Shown here one piece after another: positions 13,849-19,926 of a DNA stretch of 19,926 nt. The position numbers were made by a program, and so were the translations under genes. Positions within the stretch are counted from its first letter, which is position 1. Each line of letters starts with the position of its first letter. This stretch comes from CAZPUI01 sp964415525 (lineage in GTDB: Bacteria > Acidobacteriota > Holophagae > Holophagales > Holophagaceae), in NCBI GenBank assembly GCA_964415525.1, contig CAYQAS010000079.1, positions 1 through 19,926 on the forward strand, given 5' to 3'. Below the pieces are notes generated by a model, which saw nothing but the letters and a program-made list of their open reading frames with translations, did no database searches and had not been told where the DNA came from.

Positions 13849-15558
13849 CTAGCGACGTCCGCCGCCCATGCCACCCATGCCGCCCATGGCAGGTGCCGCG
13901 GTGGCGGTCTTCTTGGCTTCTTCCACGCCCACCATGATCTGCATGCCATCCTTGATCAGGTCCGCGGTGATCTCGGTGAACTGTCCGTCTGTCAGGCCCG
14001 CCTTCACGGGAAGGCTCTTGGGCTTGCCATTTTCCAGGATCCAGACCTTGTCCTCACGACGGGCCATGAAGCCGCGATCCGCCATGCGGGCGCGGCGGTC
14101 CTGCATGGGGTTGCCACTCTGCCCCCCGGGCGTGCCGGGCGCCGCCTGGGCGGGACGGGCGGCCTCTGCCTTCTCGTCCTTGATGAAGTTCATGGGATTG
14201 AAGCGCAGCGCCGCATTGGGCACGCGGATCACGTCTGCCTTCTCTTGGGTGACGATGGTGACGTTGGCGGTCATGCCTGGACGCAGCACGTACTCGCCGC
14301 CGTAGAAGGGCCCCCCCGCCTTGATGATGCCGCCGGGCTGGCGAGAGGCACCGCTGGAGGCCTTCTTCTCTGCCCCAGCAACGTGTCTACCCTCGGGACG
14401 GCGACCGCCGCCCTGCTGGAACTGCGCCATGCGCTCCTTCATCTGCTTGATCCACTGTTCCTTGGTGATGCCGGGCTGACGCTCCTGGATGCGATCCTTG
14501 GCACGCTCCCACATGGCATCGGGATCGAAGCCGTTGCCCCCGCCCATCATCCCCATGCCACGGCCTTCCCCGTGCGAGCCAACTTCACCCGCGGCCTGGG
14601 GCTTCGGAGCCTCGGGCTTCTTGGCTTCGGCCTTGGGAGCCTCGGGCTGCTTCGCTTCCGGGGCCTTGGCCTCTCCAGGCTTGCCGTTGCCACCCTGCAT
14701 GGCATCCATCATGGCCTGGCGTCGTTCCTTGTTGGCCTGGATCTCTTCCTGGGTCTGGTTGTCCACTTCCACGACAACCTTGTAGTTCACGACGTTCTGC
14801 TGGACGACGGGTTCCAGACGCACCTGGGTGACGCGGCCCCGGAACTGCGTGTCCTGGATGCTGTCCACGGTGAAACTGGCGGTCTGGCCGACCTTGAGCT
14901 GGGCGATGTCCGCCTCGTCCACATTGACCTCGAGCTTCATCTTGCTGAGGTCCTGGGCGATGGTGAACAGGTTGGGCGTGCTGAAGGAGGCCGCCACGGT
15001 CTGGCCCACATCCGCCAAACGGCTCACCACCACGCCATCCACCGGCGCCTTGATGGTGCAGTAGCCGAGGTTCACCTTGGCCTTCTCCAGGTTGATCCTG
15101 GAGCTCTCCAGGGAGGCGCGGGCGCTGTCGAAGGCCGCCTGCTTGGTGTCGAGATCCTGTTCCGCTACCAGCTTTTCCTTGAAGAGGCGGCGGGTACGGT
15201 CCAACTGGCGCTTGGCGTCGTCGTAATTCGACTGCACGCGGGTCAGGGAGGCCTCGGCATCCTTCACGCCCTGCTCCCAGGGGGTGGCATCGATCTGGGC
15301 GATGACCTGCCCGGCCTTCACAATGCTGTTGAAGTCCGCATTGATCATCGTGATCATGCCGGACACCTGGGTGCCGACGCTCACCTGCACCACGGCGGAG
15401 AGCTGGCCTGTCGCGCTTACCCGCTGACGGATGGCGCCCCGCTCCACCTTGGCGTAACGGAACTTCACCTCGTCCTTGTCCCGGGTGGCCACCCAGGCGA
15501 TTCCGCCACCGGCCACCAGCACCGCAGCACCGATCCCGAACCAGGTCATCCGTTTCAT
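13849..15558 (-). CDS. MacA-like periplasmic adaptor (HlyD/RND-type MFP) with large insert
   Basis: This 569-residue membrane-fusion protein links an inner-membrane MacB-type transporter to an outer-membrane channel. An N-terminal membrane anchor (about 5-24) is followed by the first lipoyl half (about 50-90), an alpha-hairpin (about 95-165), the second lipoyl half (IKAPVDGVVVSRLADVGQTV, 169-188) and the beta-barrel (about 200-265, VVNYKVVVEVDN). The barrel then breaks for about 155 residues of low-complexity sequence (268-424; Ala/Lys/Pro repeats, Met/Gly patches, a charged helical stretch near 347-380) and resumes with VLRPGMTANVTIVT. A second insert lies at about 457-502, and the C-terminus is Met/Gly-rich (GGMGGMGGGRR). 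Typical MacA has 370-400 residues. ATG 15558 follows GAGGT. Confidence 0.9.
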   Translation of the reverse strand: MKRMTWFGIGAAVLVAGGGIAWVATRDKDEVKFRYAKVERGAIRQRVSATGQLSAVVQVSVGTQVSGMITMINADFNSIVKAGQVIAQIDATPWEQGVKDAEASLTRVQSNYDDAKRQLDRTRRLFKEKLVAEQDLDTKQAAFDSARASLESSRINLEKAKVNLGYCTIKAPVDGVVVSRLADVGQTVAASFSTPNLFTIAQDLSKMKLEVNVDEADIAQLKVGQTASFTVDSIQDTQFRGRVTQVRLEPVVQQNVVNYKVVVEVDNQTQEEIQANKERRQAMMDAMQGGNGKPGEAKAPEAKQPEAPKAEAKKPEAPKPQAAGEVGSHGEGRGMGMMGGGNGFDPDAMWERAKDRIQERQPGITKEQWIKQMKERMAQFQQGGGRRPEGRHVAGAEKKASSGASRQPGGIIKAGGPFYGGEYVLRPGMTANVTIVTQEKADVIRVPNAALRFNPMNFIKDEKAEAARPAQAAPGTPGGQSGNPMQDRRARMADRGFMARREDKVWILENGKPKSLPVKAGLTDGQFTEITADLIKDGMQIMVGVEEAKKTATAAPAMGGMGGMGGGRR

Positions 15559-15604
15559 GGGCACCTCGAAAGTCAAAAATCCAGTCGCAACTCTACCTTT
15601 ACAT

Positions 15605-15624
15605 ACGAGGCAAGAACGAGGCAA
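15605..15624. promoter_or_regulatory. Tandem direct repeat upstream of the MacA-like gene
   Basis: ACGAGGCAA occurs twice (15605-15613 and 15616-15624) with an 11-base period, about one helical turn. It lies 47 bases upstream of the adaptor start codon. Direct repeats with this spacing are the usual target layout for OmpR/PhoB-type regulators. No clear -35/-10 pair is seen, so its role as an operator is inference. Confidence 0.35.
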
Positions 15625-15678
15625 AGGGTTGAAGCTCCCCTCCAACTTTTCACCGATTCGCGGAAAAAGACTGCCTAG

Positions 15679-15944
15679 TTATCGGCCAACCTCAGCCTGA
15701 AGGTGCCATTCCTTGAACTGTTGGAACCGCGAAAAACGCGAATCGCCCTTCGGGCGCGCGAAATGGGGATCACGAACGATGCCGCCTCTTCGCAAGGGGG
15801 GGACTGGCAGGCTCACATGGCCGGTCAGACCCCCGCTTGCGAAGCCAGCCACATGCGGCTGGGGGCCGAAGGCCCGGGCGGCTCCGCGATTGGAGTTTCG
15901 TGTCTTTCGCGGTTCCATCGCTTTTGGCTGAGGCAGACCGATAA
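15679..15944. repeat. Palindromic repeat element, copy B (TTATCGG ends, longer centre)
   Basis: This 266-base element has the same ends as copy A: TTATCGG then CCTCAGCC on the left, and on the minus strand of the right end TTATCGG then CCTCAGCC. Both arms contain GGAACCGCGAAA a little further in. The 24-base block at 15744-15767 is the inverted exact match of 602-625. The centre is about 100 bases longer than in copy A and holds its own inverted repeat (CTTCGCAAG at 15788-15796, CTTGCGAAG at 15836-15844). It lies between the adaptor gene's upstream region and the end of nuoN and encodes no credible protein. Confidence 0.75.
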
Positions 15945-15958
15945 GCGGGAAAGACAAG

Positions 15959-15982
15959 GGGCGCGGGTTTCCACCTGCGCCC
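15959..15982 (-). terminator. Terminator-like hairpin after nuoN
   Basis: GGGCGCGGG (15959-15967) pairs with CCTGCGCCC (15974-15982) with one mismatch around a six-base loop. On the minus strand the stem is followed by CTTGTCTTT, a weak T-rich tract. It lies 23 bases after the nuoN stop codon and probably ends the nuo operon. Confidence 0.6.
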
Positions 15983-16005
15983 TCGGCACCGCAACTCGGA
16001 CATAG

Positions 16006-17505
16006 CTACTTCGGGGCCACCACGGGCGCGGCATCCTGGATCACACGCCCCGAAAGGCTGCGCGACACGGCGCCCGGGAGCAGGCCCATCAGCACGATCA
16101 GAAGGCCGCACACCAGGAGCGTGGCGCTGGACAGCGGGGTCTCCACCGGCGGTTTCTCCGACTCCTCCCGCTCATGGGCTGCACTCGGCTCCTCCATGAA
16201 GAGGGCGATGACGACCTTAAGGTAGTAGCCCACTGACACCAGGGAGGCGATGACACCCAGAACGGCCAGGCCGATGTGCCCCGTGCCCACCAGTTCCTTG
16301 AAGATTTGGTACTTGCCGTAGAAGCCCGCGAGGGGCGGGATGCCCGCCATGGAGAACATGCAGAGGGCGGCGGCGATGCCGAGTTCGGGGCGCTTCCAGC
16401 CCTGCCCGCGCAAGTGCATGAGGTCCGTCCGCTCTCCCACGAGGCCCAGGGCCGTCAGCAGGCCGAAGGCGCCGAGGCTCATGGCCATGTAGGCGGCGAG
16501 GTAGAAGAGCAGACCGGCGTAGGCTTCCGGCGTCCCGGCCACGAAGGCCAGGAGCAGGTAGCCCGCCTGGCCGATGCTGGCGTAGGCCAGGAGGCGCTTC
16601 ACGTTGGTCTGGGCCAGGGCGGCGAGGTTCGCGAAGACGAGGGTGAGCACCGCCAGCACGGCGATGGCCGACCCCACCTTGAGCTGCATCGCGCCCATGG
16701 CAGAGAGGTTCCAGGGGAAGATGCGCAGCAGGGCGAAGAACGCCGCGCCCTTGGTGGCCGCGCTCATGAAGCCGCTGATCGGATGGGGCGCCGCCTCATA
16801 GACGTCCGGCACCCAGCCGTGGAACGGGACGGCACCGACCTTGAAGAGGAAGCCCAGCAGCAGCATCGCGCCGCCCACCAGAGCCAGGGGGTCCAGCGGA
16901 CCCTGGGCGAGACGATGCGCCACCACCGTCAGGTCGAGGCTGCCGGTGACGCCATAGAGCAGCACGCCCCCCATCAGGAAGCAGCTGGAGGCCACGGCTC
17001 CCGTGAGGAAATACTTCAGTCCGCCTTCCGCCGCCGCAGGACGCATTCTCATGAGACCCGTAAGGACGTAGAGCGGGATGCTGAGCAGCTCCAACGCCAG
17101 GAATAGCAGGAGCATGTGGGTGGTGGCCGCGAACATCACCATGCCCGTGACACTGAAGAGCAGGAGCGACAGCGCCTCGCCCTTCACCCAACCCTCCTGG
17201 TGGAGGTGGTCCCAAAGTTGGAGCACCGCCAGAGCGCCCGCCACCGTCAGGAAGAGGGTGGAGAACTGGGCCAGCCGGTCCATGCGCAGGAAACCGAATT
17301 CCGGCTGCGCGCCGGACACCCAGAGGCGAGTCGTGTAGAAGAAGGCACCGCCGAGGGCCGCCAGGGTCATGACGAACATGGCACCGCGAATCCACTTCTG
17401 CGTCGCCTGATCCTTATCGAGGGCGGCGATGGGCAGCACACAGCCCACCAGCGCGGGAATGAGCACCGGCCAGAGGGCGGCCATTTCACTGGGGCTGAGA
17501 CTCAT
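16006..17505 (-). CDS. nuoN: NADH-quinone oxidoreductase subunit N
   Basis: This 499-residue inner-membrane subunit of complex I is one of three antiporter-like proton-pumping subunits. About 14 hydrophobic helices are visible. Key charged residues typical of the family are present: E139 in LALELLSIPLYVL (helix 5) and K222 in GFLFKVGAVPFHGWVPDVYEAAP (helix 7), followed by further helices containing NVKRLLAYASIGQAGYLL, a conserved antiporter-like signature. Length is normal (E. coli about 485). The ATG overlaps the nuoM stop in an ATGA arrangement, so translation is coupled. It is the last gene of the nuo operon here. The next features downstream are a terminator-like hairpin and a repeat element. 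Confidence 0.97.
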   Translation of the reverse strand: MSLSPSEMAALWPVLIPALVGCVLPIAALDKDQATQKWIRGAMFVMTLAALGGAFFYTTRLWVSGAQPEFGFLRMDRLAQFSTLFLTVAGALAVLQLWDHLHQEGWVKGEALSLLLFSVTGMVMFAATTHMLLLFLALELLSIPLYVLTGLMRMRPAAAEGGLKYFLTGAVASSCFLMGGVLLYGVTGSLDLTVVAHRLAQGPLDPLALVGGAMLLLGFLFKVGAVPFHGWVPDVYEAAPHPISGFMSAATKGAAFFALLRIFPWNLSAMGAMQLKVGSAIAVLAVLTLVFANLAALAQTNVKRLLAYASIGQAGYLLLAFVAGTPEAYAGLLFYLAAYMAMSLGAFGLLTALGLVGERTDLMHLRGQGWKRPELGIAAALCMFSMAGIPPLAGFYGKYQIFKELVGTGHIGLAVLGVIASLVSVGYYLKVVIALFMEEPSAAHEREESEKPPVETPLSSATLLVCGLLIVLMGLLPGAVSRSLSGRVIQDAAPVVAPK

Positions 17506-19359
17506 CGGTGGGCCTCCGCGGCAGGATGGGCTGGGGCTTCATGGGCGGGGGCGCCGACGGGAAGGATGAAGCGCGGCGTCCGGGCGGCAGGTGCGCCGGA
17601 ACCCTGCACGAGCGCGAGCACCTGTCGCGTCGAGTGGGCCATGAAGAAACTCGGTCGTAGGCCCATCCAGAAGATCAGCACGACGATGGGCACCATCACG
17701 CCGATCTCCCAACCCGTCCGGTCATGGTGCAGGTTGNNNNNNNNNNCAGAAGACACAGAAGCTGGCTGCGGCCGGAGCCGTGTTCTCGATCCAGGTCGGT
17801 TCGTCGGCGACCGGGCTCGCTGCCTCGCGTATGGCGGAGGAACTGAAACTGCCGAACGGGTCGCCCACCAACGTCGCCGAGGCCCTGACCAAGCCGCACA
17901 AGCATTTGTACCTCCCGCTGGGCCCTCGGGATTCCACCCCGACGACGGGCCCCATCCGGCCGACCTCCCATCCCGCCAGGCAATGGTGCGGGGGGGAGGT
18001 ACCGCTCTCGGGATCGGGATTCTCCGCGCCCCAGAAGACGCGCTTCACCATCCAGAGCAGGTAGACCGCGCCAAGCACCACGCCCAGGGTGGCGATGGAC
18101 GCCACGAGGGGCCCCCAGCTGAATCCGGCGAGGAAGGTGCCGTTCAGGATCAGGAACTCGCCCACGAAGCCGTTGGTCAGAGGCAACCCGATGCTGGAGA
18201 GGGTGACCACCAGGAAGAAGCCCGTGAAGACAGGCATCCGATGCGCCACGCCGCCGAAGGCCGCGATCTGGCGCGTGTGGGCGCGGTCGTAGAGGAAGCC
18301 CACGAGGAGGAAGAGCGCGCCGGTGCTGACGCCGTGGTTGAGCATCTGGAGGATCGCGCCCTGGATGCCGACCTCCGTGAAGCTGACGATGCCGAGCATC
18401 ACGAAGCCCATGTGGCTCACGGAGGAGTAGGCGACCAGCTTCTTGATGTCGTCCTGCACCATGGCGACGAGGGCGCCGTAGATGATCGCGATGACGCTGA
18501 GGACCGCCAGGGGCTTGGCGAAGGCCACCGCCGCCGCCGGGAAGATCGGAATGGCGAACTTCAGGAAACCGTAGGTGCCGAGCTTCAGCAGCACGCCCGC
18601 CAGGATCACAGAACCGGCGGTGGGCGCCTGGACGTGGGCATCCGGCAGCCACGTGTGCAGCGGGAAGAGGGGCACCTTGATGGCGAAGGCCAGGGCGAAG
18701 GCGGCAAATAGCCAGCACTGCGCCTTCCAAGGCAGCACCAACGCCGCCTGGGCCATCAGGGACGGGGCGAAGCTGCCCGCCTTCGTAGCAATGAAGAGCA
18801 GCGCCACGAGCCACAGCAGCGAACCCGCCAAGGTGAAGAGCAGGAACTTGTTCGCCGCGTACTTCCGCTCATCCCCGCCCCACACGCCGATGAGGAAATA
18901 CATGGGCAGGAGCATGGCCTCCCAGAACAGGTAGAAGACGAAGAGGTCCTGAGCGAAGAAGGCGCCGAGGATGCCACCCTGCAGCATCAGGAAGAGCCCG
19001 AAGGCCGCGCCGGAACGCTTGGTGAGGCTGTTCCAGGTCCCCAGCAGCGTCAGGGGCGTGAGCACCAGGGTGAGCAGCACCAGCCAGAAGTTCAGTCCGT
19101 CCGCCGCCAAGTGGTATTCCACCGGCAAGTTCACGAGGCTGAACAGGAACATCCGTTCCTGGTAGAGCACGCCGCCCGCATCCTGCGGGAAGGCCAGCAG
19201 CTTGGTGGCGCCGATGGCCAGGAAGGCCACGGCACCCATCAGGGCCACCAGCCTGGCGAGCTTGGCCTGGCGCTCCGGGAAGCAGATCACCATCAGCCCC
19301 CAGAGCACCGGGGCGAAGACGAGGAAGGTCAGGAAATGGGAGTTCAACCAGGGGGTCAC
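17502..19359 (-). CDS. nuoM: NADH-quinone oxidoreductase subunit M, interrupted by assembly gap
   Basis: This antiporter-like proton-pumping subunit of complex I starts at GTG 19359, behind AGGAG. E147 (FYLFWEAMLLPMYFLIG) and K228 (FAIKVPLFPLHTWLPDAH) mark the conserved channel residues, and KKLVAYSSVSHMGFV is the family signature. Coding is clear from 19359 to about 18010 (KRVFWGAENPDPES) and again from 17736 to 17502 (LHHDRTGWEIGVMVPIVVL to the stop). Between them lie 10 Ns and about 240 bases that do not read as NuoM. The two flanks carry similar 52-base stretches (17678-17729 and 17937-17988). Joining them keeps one frame and gives about 532 residues, a normal NuoM length. The gene is probably intact in the organism. 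Confidence 0.9.
17737..17746. other. Assembly gap (10 Ns)
   Basis: Ten unresolved bases lie inside nuoM. The reading frames on either side do not match across this spacing, so the stated gap length should not be trusted. Confidence 1.
17747..17990. other. Suspect sequence beside the nuoM gap
   Basis: About 240 bases next to the Ns break the NuoM reading. The part at 17937-17988 is a degraded look-alike of 17678-17729 (40 of 52 bases match by eye), with mismatches often changed to G on the nuoM strand. The part at 17747-17936 does not resemble NuoM. Read on the plus strand it gives an open, GC3-rich frame (for example SATGLAASRMAEELKLPNG) of unknown origin. A low-quality read end or chimeric contig end is the simplest explanation. 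Confidence 0.65.
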
Positions 19360-19368
19360 GTCCGGCTC

Positions 19369-19926
19369 CTATCGGGCGAAGGCCCACAGCAGGCCGAGGA
19401 GGCCCAGGCCCATGAGCAGGGCGTAGTTGCGCACCCGGCCCGTCTGGAAGAAGGCGGCGAAGTGGCCAGTGGCCTGGACCAGGGCGGGCGCCAGCCGAAT
19501 GCCGATGCCGTCGATCAGCACCGCATCCACGCCCCGCCAGAGAAAGCGGCCAAAGGCCCGCAGCGGCGCCAAGAAGCCGATCTCGATACCCTCATCCACG
19601 TAGTACTTGTTCAGCAGCACCCGGTGCAGGGTGGGGAACCGCGATTCGAAGGCGGTCTCCCAGGCGATGCCCGCCTTGTAGCGCGACCAGCCGAACCAGC
19701 CCGCCCCGATGCCGAGGGCTGTGGAGACCCCCGCCAGCAGGATCGCAGGGCCATGATGGTGCCCATGGGCCGCATGGGTCCGGCCGTAGGTGAGCGCAGG
19801 TTCAAGGAACGTGCCGATGGCGAAGTGGCCGGCGAAGGCCTCAGGCACGCCGAGGCAACCCCGGAAGGGCGCCCCGACGGCCAACCCCCCCACGGGCAGC
19901 CGACACGTCGCGGGACTCCCGTGGGC
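19369..19926 (-). CDS. nuoL: NADH-quinone oxidoreductase subunit L, C-terminal part (partial)
   Basis: The last 185 codons of NuoL are present; the gene continues past the window edge. NuoL is the distal proton-pumping subunit of complex I. The visible part includes a loop with THAAHGHHHG, a hydrophobic helix (ILLAGVSTALGIGAGWFGW), a typical NuoL segment LNKYYVDEGIEIGFLAPLR, the long amphipathic stretch GRFLWRGVDAVLIDGIGIRL and a final membrane helix (YALLMGLGLLGLLWAFAR). The order L-M-N is the standard nuo arrangement. The stop lies nine bases before the nuoM GTG start, and the nuoM ribosome site overlaps this stop. The first dozen codons at the window edge fit the family less well and may contain sequence errors. 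Confidence 0.93.
   Translation of the reverse strand, partial: AHGSPATCRLPVGGLAVGAPFRGCLGVPEAFAGHFAIGTFLEPALTYGRTHAAHGHHHGPAILLAGVSTALGIGAGWFGWSRYKAGIAWETAFESRFPTLHRVLLNKYYVDEGIEIGFLAPLRAFGRFLWRGVDAVLIDGIGIRLAPALVQATGHFAAFFQTGRVRNYALLMGLGLLGLLWAFAR

Noticed and set aside
13828..15678. A 616-codon plus-strand frame opposite the MacA-like gene
   Set aside because: It is antisense to a gene with unmistakable lipoyl and beta-barrel motifs and has no domain of its own.
17116..18711. A plus-strand frame running through the N-run opposite nuoN/nuoM
   Set aside because: It crosses unresolved bases and is antisense to conserved complex I genes.
1..19926. CRISPR arrays, tRNA or rRNA genes, integrases, transposases
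   Set aside because: I looked for regularly spaced repeats, tRNA-like ends and recombinase motifs on both strands and found none; the only dispersed repeat is the TTATCGG element.

Overview
The window is about 20 kb of high-GC bacterial DNA that is densely coding on both strands. Codon third positions are strongly G/C, GTG starts are common, and most genes have clear AGGAG-type ribosome sites. The gene set (SNF2 helicase tail, paired receiver-DUF4388 proteins, a two-gene LytS/LytR-type system, NuoL-M-N, a MacA-like adaptor with a MacB-like permease, a secreted subtilase) fits an environmental Gram-negative bacterium. An Acidobacteriota (Holophaga/Geothrix-like) origin is my guess from overall flavour; no marker in the window proves it. 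A run of 10 Ns at 17737-17746 shows this is a draft assembly.

Layout. 1-503 (+): the end of a SNF2-family helicase and a small zinc-ribbon protein. 504-715: an intergenic palindromic repeat element. 716-2236 (+): two tandem paralogous receiver-DUF4388 proteins. 2316-4905 (+): serS, an orphan ABC ATPase and tpx, ending in a strong hairpin shared with the convergent gene. 4957-7778 (-): an operon of LytS-like histidine kinase, single-pass membrane protein of unknown function, and LytTR response regulator. 8086-10088 (-): an FkbM-type methyltransferase translationally coupled to an MFS exporter. 10358-12315 (+): a secreted subtilase followed by a small secreted beta-rich protein that resembles a detached PPC domain. 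12378-15558 (-): a MacA-like adaptor, two tiny ORFs, and a MacB-like permease with no ATPase gene between them. 15559-16005: upstream region of the adaptor, a second and longer copy of the palindromic element, and a terminator-like hairpin. 16006-19926 (-): the 3' part of a nuo operon (nuoL partial, nuoM, nuoN), with nuoM damaged by the assembly gap.

How the parts work together. The nuo genes encode the three antiporter-like proton-pumping membrane subunits of respiratory complex I. The kinase and regulator form a cognate signalling pair, and the protein between them is a plausible accessory component. The adaptor and permease should form a tripartite export pump with an ATPase and an outer-membrane channel encoded elsewhere. 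The subtilase and its neighbour are both exported.

I found no convincing new defence or mobile system. The observations most worth a second look are: the two copies of a palindromic repeat with matching TTATCGG ends; the ATPase-less macA-macB junction carrying duplicated gene starts; the large insert in the MacA-like protein; the PPC-like protein beside the subtilase; and the nuoM gap, where two similar flanks suggest an assembly artefact rather than a broken gene.
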